Source: JAZSQZ01 sp045538175
GTDB lineage: Bacteria > Bacillota > Clostridia > Christensenellales > UBA1242
Assembly (NCBI GenBank): GCA_045538175.1
Contig: JAZSQZ010000044.1
Location: forward strand, 1 to 64,000
Direction: 5' to 3'
Length of the DNA stretch: 64,000 bases
Every line of letters starts with the position of its first letter. Within the stretch, counting starts at the first letter, position 1. Both the position numbers and the translations under genes were made by a program. Of the stretch, positions 45,081 through 53,867 are shown in pieces. The notes under the pieces are model-generated. The model was not told the DNA's origin. It ran no database searches and saw only the letters and a program-made list of their open reading frames with translations.

Positions 45081-46385
45081 TTAGTCATTTGAATCTATAA
45101 AGTTTTCAAGCAAATTTGTTTCTTTAGGTCCATCAATATCAACAACATCTTTAAGTTTTCTTTGAATTGTTTTTGTTTTCTTTGTCGCATCTTCAATTGT
45201 ATTTGATGCTTCGTCAATCTTCTTTTGAGTTTTACCCAAAAGTTCAACAAATTTTGAAAACTCTTGTTTGAAAACTCCAAGTAACTGCCAAATCTCACTT
45301 GACCTTTTTTCGATTGCGAGAGTTTTAAAGCCCATTTGTAAGCTGTTTAGAAGTGCTGTAAGGGTTGAAGGTCCGCAAATCAAAATTCTATATTGTTGTT
45401 GTAAAGTTTCAACAAGTGCAGGTCTTCTTGTGACTTCTGCATATAAACCTTCAACAGGTAAGTAGAGCACAGCAAAGTCTGTTGTTTTTGGAACATCAAT
45501 ATATTTTTCGCAAATTTTCTTTGCTTCTTCTTTGATTCTCTTTTCGATATTCTTGCTTTGAATTTCTACTTCATCTTTGTTGCCTTCTTCGCTTGCAGTG
45601 CAAAGTCTGGAATAATCTTCAAGTGGAAATTTTGCATCAATAGGGAGCATAATTGTATCATTATTTTTGCCCGGCATATTGATAACAAAGTCAACACGCT
45701 CTGTTGTGTTTTGTTTTATCATAACTTGAGAAGCGTATTGATTTGGAGATAAAATTTGTTCAAGCAAAGTGCCAAGTTGAACTTCGCCCCAACCACCACG
45801 AGTTTTTACATTTGTTAAAACTCTCTTAAGGTCGCCCATACCTGAAGCAATGTTTTGCATCTCTCCTAAACCTTTTGAAACTGTATCGATACCATTTGTT
45901 ATAATCTTTACAGATTCGCTAAGACGTTTTTCTAGGGTAGAACTTAACTTTTCATCAACGGTTTGACGCATTTGTTCAAGTTTCTTTTCGTTGTTTTCTT
46001 GTAAACTGTTAAGGTTTTGAGAAATTGTATCGATAATTTTATCAAGGCGCTCATTGTTGTTTTTTAAGATTTCGTTTAGCCTGTTTTCAATTGTTACAAG
46101 TTGGTTTGCTTGAGTGTTTGTTACGTTGTTGATACGATTTAAAATATCGTTGTTGTAGTTTGAAACACTTGTTGATAAAAGTTCGTTAAATTGTTTGTAA
46201 ACGGAAAGTTGATTTTCAAACAAAGTCTTAAAAGTTTTTTCGTGATTGTCTAACTCTCTTTTAAGTTCATTTATTATTCCGTCCATACCTTCAAAACCCT
46301 TAGGCCTTTTGATAAAACTTAAAACCAAAAGCGAAAGTATGCCGATTGATATAAGCAATAATAATACAAGTAAAATAGTTTCCAT
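45081..46385 (-). CDS. rmuC: DNA recombination protein RmuC
   Basis: 434 residues: an N-terminal membrane helix, a long coiled coil (about 40-170, rich in Asn, Lys and Glu), then the RmuC core with TRGGWGEVQLGTLLEQIL, VDFVINMPGKN, LPIDAKFPLEDY and PVEGLYAEV. RmuC is a membrane-tethered predicted nuclease that limits inversions at short repeats. A TTG six codons upstream is in frame, but AAAGGAG fits this ATG. It follows the CCA transferase gene by 10 bases. Confidence 0.94.
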   Translation of the reverse strand: METILLVLLLLISIGILSLLVLSFIKRPKGFEGMDGIINELKRELDNHEKTFKTLFENQLSVYKQFNELLSTSVSNYNNDILNRINNVTNTQANQLVTIENRLNEILKNNNERLDKIIDTISQNLNSLQENNEKKLEQMRQTVDEKLSSTLEKRLSESVKIITNGIDTVSKGLGEMQNIASGMGDLKRVLTNVKTRGGWGEVQLGTLLEQILSPNQYASQVMIKQNTTERVDFVINMPGKNNDTIMLPIDAKFPLEDYSRLCTASEEGNKDEVEIQSKNIEKRIKEEAKKICEKYIDVPKTTDFAVLYLPVEGLYAEVTRRPALVETLQQQYRILICGPSTLTALLNSLQMGFKTLAIEKRSSEIWQLLGVFKQEFSKFVELLGKTQKKIDEASNTIEDATKKTKTIQRKLKDVVDIDGPKETNLLENFIDSND

Positions 46386-46395
46386 AAAACTCCTT

Positions 46396-47274
46396 TTAGC
46401 CAAGCGCAGTCATAAAAATTTCTTTAAACTGACTAAGCGTTGTTTTTTTGATTTTGTTGTAATAGTTATATAAGTCAAATATAAAACTATCCATTGTTTG
46501 TTGTCTTTTTGTTGCACTTAATATTTTGTATACCGATTTGATATTTTTTAAAACATCGTCATTAAAAATATATTGCCAAGCAGAAATTTTGTCAAGAAAC
46601 TTTATTCCTGCTTCAAAATTAGATATGTTTTTATACTTTTTGTTGCAAGTGATAATTTTTGTAAGTTCGTTTAACTTTGTTTTTTGTGATTGTGTCGAAA
46701 TATTTTTTGCATAAGTTTTTGCACTTAGCAAAGTCTTCTTTTCAACACTAAAGTTTAATTCACTTGCAAAGCGTGCAAGCCTTAAAATTCTTGCGCCATC
46801 GTTCCTTAAGACATAATCTGGGTTTTCGATTGTGCGAATTTGTTTTTTGCTTAGGTCGCTTATGCCACCATAAAAATCGATAACTTCGTGAGTGATTAAA
46901 CTATAGTAAATACAGTTTATTGTAAAGTCACGTCTTTTGGCGTCCTGGACAATGTTTGTGTCAAACCTAACATAAGTTGGATTGTGTTTTCCACCTTCGT
47001 CGTAGTTTTCTTCTCGAAAAGTGCTGTACTCGTACACTTCATTTTTGTATCTGATTTCTGCAGTATTTAGTTTTTTGTTTTTTACAACAAGGCTAAACTC
47101 TGAGTTTTTTAAAATCTCTTCGACTTCTTTAAGTGAGCATGACGAGCATATATCTATATCTTTTAAGGGAAGGTTTAAAAGTTTGTTTCTAACATATCCA
47201 CCTACAACAAATAGGGGAGAGTGGTCGTAGAAAAGTTTTGCAAGCTCCCTTAATTCTTTCTTTTGTATTCTCAT
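46396..47274 (-). CDS. cca: tRNA CCA nucleotidyltransferase / poly(A) polymerase family
   Basis: 292 residues. The class II nucleotidyltransferase head is clear: VVGGYVRNKLLNLPLKDIDIC with the two metal Asp, RRDFTINCIYY, and RNDGARILRLARFASEL for the neck. At 292 residues it lacks much of the usual body and tail (380-460), so it is a short form. No Shine-Dalgarno exists; a TATAAT box sits exactly 6 bases before the ATG. Both tRNAs in this window already encode CCA, so its job here would be repair. Confidence 0.88.
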   Translation of the reverse strand: MRIQKKELRELAKLFYDHSPLFVVGGYVRNKLLNLPLKDIDICSSCSLKEVEEILKNSEFSLVVKNKKLNTAEIRYKNEVYEYSTFREENYDEGGKHNPTYVRFDTNIVQDAKRRDFTINCIYYSLITHEVIDFYGGISDLSKKQIRTIENPDYVLRNDGARILRLARFASELNFSVEKKTLLSAKTYAKNISTQSQKTKLNELTKIITCNKKYKNISNFEAGIKFLDKISAWQYIFNDDVLKNIKSVYKILSATKRQQTMDSFIFDLYNYYNKIKKTTLSQFKEIFMTALG

Positions 47275-47280
47275 AGTCTA

Positions 47281-47308
47281 ATTATATCAAAATACAATTT
47301 AATTACAA
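47281..47308 (-). promoter_or_regulatory. cca-rmuC promoter, predicted leaderless start
   Basis: Minus-strand TTGTAA (47303-47308), 16-base spacer, TATAAT (47281-47286), then TAGACT and the ATG at 47274. Confidence 0.65.
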
Positions 47309-47320
47309 AGAAGAAAATAA

Positions 47321-47348
47321 AAAAAAGTTAGGTTTCCCTAACTTTTTA
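47321..47348 (-). terminator. Terminator of the GNAT-pepD operon
   Basis: AAAAAGTTAGG / CCTAACTTTTT stem with a three- to four-base loop; its A-rich arm overlaps the last codons of pepD. Confidence 0.8.
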
Positions 47349-48707
47349 CATCTCATCTAAGATGTTTGTGATTATTGAATAAGTTTTTACGATTGACGGA
47401 ATATAAACTTTTTCGCTTGTTGAGTGTACGTCCATAATCTTTGGTGACAAAACAATAAATTCAAGGTTTGCTATATTGTCTGCAAAAATTCCACCTTCTA
47501 AGGAAATATGTTTTGTGCAAACGGTAGGGGTTATGTTATATAGTTTGTTAAAACCGTTTGTTGCTTTTTTTACAAGTGAGGAATCTATGTTTGTGCTAAA
47601 ACCTTTTTGCTTGTCAAAAATTTCAAAAACAAAACCGAACTTTTCTGCCAAGGCTTGAAGATAGATTATGTTTTCGTCTTCAAGGTCTATGCTGTGACCA
47701 CGATGACTAATTTTAATTAAGTTTTCATCGGTGTCAACAGATGATAAATTTTGTGAAAGCAAAATTCCAAATTCGTTTTTCTCTAGGACACCTGTTTTTA
47801 TGTTGTTTATAAGTGAAACAAGAGATAGTGAATCTTTAAAACCTATTGTGCTATCAAGTTTTGTAAGTTTAAGTTCAACTTTAAGTGTTGGATAAATTTG
47901 TTTTTGTTCAATTGTAAAGTTGTTTAAAATTTCTGTAACTTCGTCAAAGTTGTTTTTGCAACAAAATTTTACAACTGTTTGGTTTGGAATAAAGTTAAAT
48001 TGTTTTCCACCAACAAAACTTTGAATTTCTAAACCATCTAATTTTTCTAAAAACTTTGCTGTAAGCTTTATTGCGTTGCCAAGGTTTTTATCAATTTGAT
48101 TTCCTGAGTGGCCACCCTTTAGGCCAGAGATGACAAGGGTATATCCATCAACTTGCTTTTCTGTTTTTAAAAAAGTTGTGTGTATTTTCATATCGCAAAT
48201 ACTTGCACAACCCGTGATAATTTCTTCATCACTAAAACCGTCCAAACTTATTGCATTTTTTGAATTTATTTTTGAATAATCAAAGTTGATTGCGCCTGTC
48301 ATTGTGACTTCTTCATCACTTGTAAACAATGCTTCGATATCGTAATCGTTATCAGCATCAAGAAGGGATAAGATAATTGCAACACCCAAACCATTGTCTG
48401 CACCAAGGGAAGTTTTATGGGCTTTTAAATAATCGCCTTCGTATATAAGTTTTATAGGGTCTTTGCTAAAATCAACATCATAATCATCATCTTTTATGCA
48501 AACCATATCAGTGTGTGATTGAAGCATAATAGGTGAGTGTTTGTTTGAACCTTTTTTAATTAAAACATTGTTGAAGTTATCAACATAATATTCAAAACCA
48601 TGTTCTTTTGCAAACTTAACAAGCCAATCTGCAACAGCCTTTTCGCTTCCTGATTGGCGAGGTATTTTTGATAATTCTTCAAAAAAGTATAAAACTTTAT
48701 TATCCAT
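47346..48707 (-). CDS. pepD: Aminoacyl-histidine dipeptidase (PepD, M20 family)
   Basis: 453 residues. Zinc and catalytic motifs of the M20C group are present: MLQSHTDMV, SLGADNGLGVAI, LFTSDEEVTMTGA, SGLKGGHSGNQI and a late KHISLEGGIFADN. These cytosolic enzymes cut Xaa-His and other dipeptides. A TTG seven codons earlier is open, but AAGGA fits this ATG. It overlaps nothing and follows the GNAT gene by 10 bases, so the two are co-transcribed behind the structured leader. Confidence 0.93.
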   Translation of the reverse strand: MDNKVLYFFEELSKIPRQSGSEKAVADWLVKFAKEHGFEYYVDNFNNVLIKKGSNKHSPIMLQSHTDMVCIKDDDYDVDFSKDPIKLIYEGDYLKAHKTSLGADNGLGVAIILSLLDADNDYDIEALFTSDEEVTMTGAINFDYSKINSKNAISLDGFSDEEIITGCASICDMKIHTTFLKTEKQVDGYTLVISGLKGGHSGNQIDKNLGNAIKLTAKFLEKLDGLEIQSFVGGKQFNFIPNQTVVKFCCKNNFDEVTEILNNFTIEQKQIYPTLKVELKLTKLDSTIGFKDSLSLVSLINNIKTGVLEKNEFGILLSQNLSSVDTDENLIKISHRGHSIDLEDENIIYLQALAEKFGFVFEIFDKQKGFSTNIDSSLVKKATNGFNKLYNITPTVCTKHISLEGGIFADNIANLEFIVLSPKIMDVHSTSEKVYIPSIVKTYSIITNILDEM

Positions 48708-48717
48708 TTCTTTATCC

Positions 48718-49551
48718 TTAATTTCCAAATTCTAAATCTGCTAATGGTGTGTTGTAGTTGTTGTTTAAAGTTACAATGCTGTGACCTTCAGTTGAAACAA
48801 GTGTGATTCCATCGCCTTGGTTTCCTATATCTTGCAAAGTTGCCATCATTGTGTCATATGTATGTTGTTGATTGCCATCAAGTGTAACGTTAAATGGTAC
48901 TTCTGTTTCTTCGACAGGTGTGTCAAATGAACTGTAACCTAAGATTGTAAGGTCAGTATCTTCTGACTCAGGGTTTTCAAGGTAGTGAATACCAACAACG
49001 TTAAATGTAGGTGTTCCATCATCTTGCTTAACTGAACCTGTTGAACGAAGGTTAGAGAAGTTTTCGCAACTGATTTCAAAACCAGCACCACCGATATGAA
49101 GATTTGGATATGCTGCTGAATAATGTTTAAGTCCTTTTACAACTGCTGTAACAATACGTGGGTTGATACCATTTCCACGGCAATCAGGGTCAACAGCAAG
49201 TCCACCCAAGATGTATGAAGTTTTGCCTTCGTCGTAACTTGGTGTACGGAAGTATTTTGAATCAGGTTCTGATGGTTTTGTGTATGCAACTCCAACAAGT
49301 TGGTCTTTATCTTTAAAGTATCCAACAACTGCTGAATCTGGAGAAGTGATAAGTTCTTCAACTTCTTCACGAGCAACAGGGTGAATAAACTTTTCGTTCT
49401 TCTCAGCTTTCAACTTTTCGTAAACCATACGATAAAGTTCAACAACGCTATCAATATGTGATGCGTCTAATGCTTGAATATGTCCACCGTTTGATAGGTG
49501 AATATTCATTTTTCCACTTTCGTAATTTATATGATCAATTAAATGTCCCAT
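48718..49551 (-). CDS. GNAT-like acetyltransferase with extended N- and C-termini
   Basis: 277 residues. The central part (about 25-190) has GNAT features: ALDASHIDSVVELYRMVYE, AVVGYFKDKDQLVGVAYT, YILGGLAVDPDCRGNGINPRIV with the acetyl-CoA loop (CRGNGI). The last 80 residues are acidic and strand-rich, unlike common GNATs, and end in LADLEFGN. The substrate is unknown; operon partnership with a dipeptidase suggests amino-acid or peptide chemistry. An AAAGG box lies upstream. Confidence 0.75.
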   Translation of the reverse strand: MGHLIDHINYESGKMNIHLSNGGHIQALDASHIDSVVELYRMVYEKLKAEKNEKFIHPVAREEVEELITSPDSAVVGYFKDKDQLVGVAYTKPSEPDSKYFRTPSYDEGKTSYILGGLAVDPDCRGNGINPRIVTAVVKGLKHYSAAYPNLHIGGAGFEISCENFSNLRSTGSVKQDDGTPTFNVVGIHYLENPESEDTDLTILGYSSFDTPVEETEVPFNVTLDGNQQHTYDTMMATLQDIGNQGDGITLVSTEGHSIVTLNNNYNTPLADLEFGN

Positions 49552-49579
49552 TTTAAAAATCCTTTCTTAATTTTGGTAT

Positions 49580-49791
49580 AAAAAAACTAACAGCCCTTTT
49601 GCCGTTAGTCTAACCTTCCTTAAGATATAGTTACAATTTTGTTTAAACTAATCGGCGCAAGTAAAAACTCACTCACCTTTGTGAGTGTTCTTAGTTCCTG
49701 CACCTGTTGTTTAATACAAAATTGGTTGTTTTCATAATTATATTACCTCTAATTATGTGTATATTCTAACAAAAAAAAGGGGGTATGTCAA
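49580..49791 (-). promoter_or_regulatory. Promoter and structured leader with terminator upstream of GNAT-pepD
   Basis: Minus-strand promoter TTGACA (49786-49791), 17-base spacer, TAGAAT (49763-49768). The roughly 205-base leader folds into a long outer stem (49709-49724 with 49634-49648, 15 bp and one bulged A), a GGTGCA/TGCGCC inner stem, and a CACTCAC/GTGAGTG apical hairpin (49670-49687). A terminator hairpin (49587-49608) with T-run follows, about 30 bases before the GNAT ATG. I checked mentally for lysine, T-box, SAM, TPP, M-box and ykkC features and found none complete. It is probably an attenuator or riboswitch of unknown class. Confidence 0.75.
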
Positions 49792-49892
49792 TACTTGTAT
49801 CAAAAAAACTTGCAAAAAAGGGGCGTTTTTAACGAAAATAGTTGCTAAAATTGGGGAAAATAAGTAAACTATTATGGTTAGAGGAGAGAATT

Positions 49893-50426
49893 ATGAATAT
49901 TTGGACAGATATTAGAGATAATCGTATTCAACCAGAAGATTTCATCGCTTGTATCGAAATCGAATGTGGTAGCAAAAACAAATACGAATTAGACAAAGAA
50001 ACAGGACTTATTATCTTAGATAGAGTTTTGTATACAGCAACTCACTATCCTATGAATTATGGCTTTATTCCAAGGACATATTGCGAAGATAACGATCCAC
50101 TTGATGTTTTTGTATTGTGCTCTCAACCAATCGAAAAAATGAGTTTGGTTAGATGTTACCCTATTGGTGTTATTGAAATGAGAGATAGAGATGCAGAAGA
50201 CCAAAAAGTTATCGCAATTCCTTTTGGTGACCCACAATATAATTCTTACAATGATATTTCAGAATTACCAAAACATATCTTTGACGAACTTAAACACTTC
50301 TTGTCAGTTTACAAACAACTCGAAGATAAAAATGTTGAAGTTCAAGAAATCAATGGCAGAGAAAAAGCTCTTGAAGCAATCGATAGAGCAAAAAAATTAT
50401 TCTTTGACAGATTCTGCACAAAATAA
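49893..50426 (+). CDS. ppa: Inorganic pyrophosphatase (family I)
   Basis: 177 residues. The family I signature YGFIPRTYCEDNDPLDVFVL carries the metal-binding Asp residues, and EIECGSKNKYELDKETG, RDAEDQKVIAIPFGD and HFLSVYKQLEDK are typical. It hydrolyses PPi to drive biosynthesis. GAGGAG just before this ATG outweighs an in-frame ATG 17 codons earlier. Many Clostridia use family II enzymes instead. Confidence 0.95.
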   Translation: MNIWTDIRDNRIQPEDFIACIEIECGSKNKYELDKETGLIILDRVLYTATHYPMNYGFIPRTYCEDNDPLDVFVLCSQPIEKMSLVRCYPIGVIEMRDRDAEDQKVIAIPFGDPQYNSYNDISELPKHIFDELKHFLSVYKQLEDKNVEVQEINGREKALEAIDRAKKLFFDRFCTK

Positions 50427-50433
50427 TCAAGTA

Positions 50434-50463
50434 AAAAGAAACTGGATTCAGTTTCTTTTTTTA
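50434..50463 (+). terminator. Terminator after ppa
   Basis: AAAGAAACTG-GATT-CAGTTTCTTT hairpin and T-run. Confidence 0.85.
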
Positions 50464-50480
50464 TAATAAAAATAAAAAGT

Positions 50481-50509
50481 TTGACAGATTGTGTCGTATT
50501 TTGTTAAAC
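50481..50509 (+). promoter_or_regulatory. Putative promoter of the acyltransferase gene
   Basis: TTGACA (50481-50486), 17-base spacer, TTAAAC (weak -10), about 40 bases before the chosen ATG. Confidence 0.5.
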
Positions 50510-50547
50510 TGAAAAAAATAAAAAGGGTAATGTTAATAGGGGTGAAA

Positions 50548-51615
50548 ATGGGAGAACAAACTATTACAAATACCATAGACACGCAAGAAGTTAAAACTGA
50601 AAAAATAAATCAAAGGAGTTGCTGGGTTGATACAGCAAAAGCTTTTGGTATTTTTTTAGTTTTTTTAGGACACATTTGGTATTTAAGTGATTTTCCTTTG
50701 TTAAATCAAATGATTTATTCTTTTCATGTCTTGGCTTTCTTTATTTTATCGGGGTATGTTATAAGAAGAAGACAAGAAAAGGGTGGCTTTTTAAAATTTG
50801 TTTGGAAAAAATTTAAAAGGCTTTTACTTCCTGCTATTGTTTGTACTATAATAACACTTCCACTTTATTTTTTAAGTCTAAAAACTTTTTCAACAATAAA
50901 AATTTTAAAAAGAATTTTCTTTTGGGAGGGTTTGGTTGCATACAATGACCCATTGTGGTTTTTAATTGTAATGTTTGAAACAGTTGTTATTGAAAGATTA
51001 CTTAAGATTAAAGATAAAAATGTTTATATAAAAGCACTTTACTTTTTTGTATTTATAGTTGCTGGATTTTTAGTTTATAGGTTTGATATTTTCTTGCCGT
51101 TTGGTTTAAACAAAATGCTTATATGTCTTGCATTTTTGGTTTTGGGAATTTTACTTCGTGAACTTATAGATGTTTTAAAAAATAATATAAAAACAATGAA
51201 TATCTTTTTGATAATAGCATTTGTTGTTTCGGTAGGATTGTGGTTTCTTTTTGGAGTAGTTTTAAATCCAAAAGCATCTATATATTATATGACCATTGGT
51301 AATTATTGGCATTTCTGTTTGTCTGGATTGTTTGGTTCTGCTTGGTATTTTATAATTTGCTATGGCATCTCAAAGCTTACAAAATTCTTTGAGCGTGTAA
51401 GTAAACCAACCATTTTAATTTTAGGCACACATTATATTTTTACAAGAGGTTTTAGGCGAATGGCAACAAGTTACAATTTTGCTTATACTTGGGTTTATAG
51501 TGTTACAGCATTTATTTATACCATACTCATAATTGCATTATATGTTCTAACTGTTATGGTTATTAAAAAAATAACAAATAAATATAAAATTAAAAAAGAA
51601 AAAGAGACTGTTTAA
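50548..51615 (+). CDS. Acyltransferase 3 family membrane protein (OafA-like)
   Basis: 355 residues with about ten membrane helices. The family's opening motif is present as WVDTAKAFGIFLVFLGHIW (RxxD...H pattern with the catalytic His), followed by YSFHVLAFFILSGYVIRRR and NDPLWFLIVMFETVV. Such proteins O-acetylate surface polysaccharides or peptidoglycan. AGGGG lies 5 bases upstream of this ATG; earlier ATGs have poorer spacing. Confidence 0.85.
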   Translation: MGEQTITNTIDTQEVKTEKINQRSCWVDTAKAFGIFLVFLGHIWYLSDFPLLNQMIYSFHVLAFFILSGYVIRRRQEKGGFLKFVWKKFKRLLLPAIVCTIITLPLYFLSLKTFSTIKILKRIFFWEGLVAYNDPLWFLIVMFETVVIERLLKIKDKNVYIKALYFFVFIVAGFLVYRFDIFLPFGLNKMLICLAFLVLGILLRELIDVLKNNIKTMNIFLIIAFVVSVGLWFLFGVVLNPKASIYYMTIGNYWHFCLSGLFGSAWYFIICYGISKLTKFFERVSKPTILILGTHYIFTRGFRRMATSYNFAYTWVYSVTAFIYTILIIALYVLTVMVIKKITNKYKIKKEKETV

Positions 51616-51627
51616 GGTCTCTTTTTT
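51600..51627. terminator. Bidirectional terminator between the acyltransferase and pflB
   Basis: AAAGAGAC / GTCTCTTT stem, partly inside the acyltransferase C-terminus; the two stops are only 17 bases apart. Confidence 0.8.
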
Positions 51628-51632
51628 GTTTA

Positions 51633-53861
51633 TTAGAATTTTTCGTGGATTGTTCTTGCGATAACGTCGTCTTGTTGTTCTTTTGTAAGTTTAACAAAGT
51701 TAACAGCGTAACCTGATACACGAATTGTAAGTTGTGGATATTTTTCTGGGTGGTTTTGTGCATCAATTAAAGTTTCTCTGCTGAATACGTTAACGTTTAA
51801 GTGGTGACCTCTACTTCTCATATAACCATCAAGAAGATTTGCAAGGTTAGTGATTTGTCCGTCTAAGTCTTTTCCAAGAGATGAAGGAACAATTGAGAAT
51901 GTGTTAGAAATTCCGTCTCTTGCGTTTTCGTATTTTAATTTTGCAACTGATTCAAGAGAAGCAAGTGCGCCACTTGTATCTCTACCTGCCATAGGGTTAG
52001 CGCCAGGTGCTAGTGGTTCGCCAGCTTTTCTTCCATCAGGGGTAGAACCTGTCTTTTTGCCATAAACAACATTTGATGTGATTGTTAAGATACTTGTTGT
52101 TGCTTCTGCATTTCTATAAGTTTTGTGGCTTCTAACTTTGTTCATAAATCTGTTAACAATGTCAACAGCGATTTCGTCAACTCTGTCATCGTTGTTACCA
52201 TATTTTGGATAGTCGCCTGTGATTTCGTAATCAACAACCATACCATCTTCGTCTCTTACAGTTTTAACTTTTGCATATTTAATTGCTGATAAACTATCTG
52301 TTGCACAAGAAAGTCCTGCAATACCTGTTGCGAAGAATCTGTGTACTTTGTTGTCGTGTAAAGCCATTTCTAATGCTTCGTAGCAATATTTATCGTGCAT
52401 ATAGTGGATACAGTTGAGTGTGTCAACATAAAGTTTAACAAGCCAATCCATCATTTGATCGAATTTTTGCATAACTTCGTCGTAGTCAAGATATTCGCTT
52501 GTGATTGCTTCAAACTTAGGTGATACTTGGTCTTTTGTTTTTTCGTCAACACCACCATTGATAGCGTAAAGCAAGCATTTTGCAAGGTTTGCTCTAGCAC
52601 CAAAGAATTGCATATCTTTACCAACTCTCATACAACTTACGCAGCAAGCGATTGCATAATCGTCGCCCATAAATTCTCTCATAAGGTCATCATTTTCATA
52701 TTGAATTGCACAAGTTTTGATTGACATCTTTGCGCAATATCTCTTGAATTTTTCTGGAAGTTGTTGTGACCAAAGAATTGTAAGGTTTGGTTCAGGTGAG
52801 TGGCCAAGGTTGTCAAGAGTATGTAAAATTCTAAAAGCAGTTTTTGTTACAAGTGGTCTGCCATCAAGTGCCATACCACCGATTGCTTCTGTAACCCAAG
52901 TTGGGTCGCCTGAGAACAACTTGTTGTATTCTGGTGTTCTCATAAATTTTACAATTCTAAGTTTCATAACAAAATGGTCGATAAGTTCTTGTGCTTGTTC
53001 TTCTGTTAAAGTACCATTTTTTAAGTCCCTTTCGATATAAATATCAAGGAATGTGCTGTTTCTACCGATAGACATTGCAGCACCGTTTTGATCTTTAACT
53101 GCACCAAGGTAACCAAAGTATAAAAATTGAACTGCTTCTTGTGCATTTTTTGCAGGTCCAGAAATATCAAAACCATAACTTGCAGCCATTGTTTTAAGGT
53201 CGTTTAAAGCTTTGATTTGGTCGCTTGTTTCTTCTCTTGTTCTAATTGTTTCTTCGCTAAAGTTAGTAACTTCAGATTTTAAGAAAGCCTTTTTGTCTTC
53301 GATAAGTCTATTAACACCGTAAAGAGCAACTCTACGATAGTCACCAATAATTCTTCCTCTGCCATAAGCATCTGGAAGACCAGTGATGATACCAACGTGT
53401 CTTGCTTTTCTCATTTCTTCTGTGTAAACATCAAAAACACCTTGGTTGTGAGTTTTACGATATTTTGTGAAAGTTTCTCTTACAGTTGGGTCAATTTCGT
53501 ATCCGTAGGAAGTAAGTGCACTTTCGCTAGAACGGATACCACCAAATGTGTATAAGCCTCTTTTAAAAGGTTTGTCTGTTTGTACGCCAACAATCTTTTC
53601 TAAGTCTTTGTTTAAGTAACCAGGTCCGTGGCTTGTGATTGTTGATACGATAGATGTGTCAGCATCTAAAACGCCACCTTTTTCTCTTTCTTGTTGGTTT
53701 AATTCGTTTACTTGTTCAACAAGTTTTTTTGTTGCTTCTGTTGGTTCGCAAAGAAAATTGTCGTCACCTTCGTAAACTGTGTAGTTATTCAATATGAAAT
53801 CTCTAACGTTGATTTCTTCACACCAACTGCCTTCTTTAAAATCAATCCATTCTTCTCTCAT
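51633..53861 (-). CDS. pflB: Pyruvate formate-lyase
   Basis: 742 residues, the usual length. The active-site cysteine pair is in AIACCVSCM and the glycyl-radical loop near the C-terminus reads RVSGYAVNF. It converts pyruvate and CoA to acetyl-CoA and formate without oxygen. The activase gene is upstream in the same operon, 6 bases away. Dense WGRR-like and GGLDGRP-type conserved stretches are intact, so it should be functional. Confidence 0.97.
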   Translation of the reverse strand: MREEWIDFKEGSWCEEINVRDFILNNYTVYEGDDNFLCEPTEATKKLVEQVNELNQQEREKGGVLDADTSIVSTITSHGPGYLNKDLEKIVGVQTDKPFKRGLYTFGGIRSSESALTSYGYEIDPTVRETFTKYRKTHNQGVFDVYTEEMRKARHVGIITGLPDAYGRGRIIGDYRRVALYGVNRLIEDKKAFLKSEVTNFSEETIRTREETSDQIKALNDLKTMAASYGFDISGPAKNAQEAVQFLYFGYLGAVKDQNGAAMSIGRNSTFLDIYIERDLKNGTLTEEQAQELIDHFVMKLRIVKFMRTPEYNKLFSGDPTWVTEAIGGMALDGRPLVTKTAFRILHTLDNLGHSPEPNLTILWSQQLPEKFKRYCAKMSIKTCAIQYENDDLMREFMGDDYAIACCVSCMRVGKDMQFFGARANLAKCLLYAINGGVDEKTKDQVSPKFEAITSEYLDYDEVMQKFDQMMDWLVKLYVDTLNCIHYMHDKYCYEALEMALHDNKVHRFFATGIAGLSCATDSLSAIKYAKVKTVRDEDGMVVDYEITGDYPKYGNNDDRVDEIAVDIVNRFMNKVRSHKTYRNAEATTSILTITSNVVYGKKTGSTPDGRKAGEPLAPGANPMAGRDTSGALASLESVAKLKYENARDGISNTFSIVPSSLGKDLDGQITNLANLLDGYMRSRGHHLNVNVFSRETLIDAQNHPEKYPQLTIRVSGYAVNFVKLTKEQQDDVIARTIHEKF

Positions 53862-53867
53862 AATTTT

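Noticed and set aside
49580..49791. Lysine riboswitch or T-box
   Set aside because: Only a P2-like AGGTGC...GCGCC is present; the five-stem lysine core and the T-box TGGNACCGCG sequence are absent.
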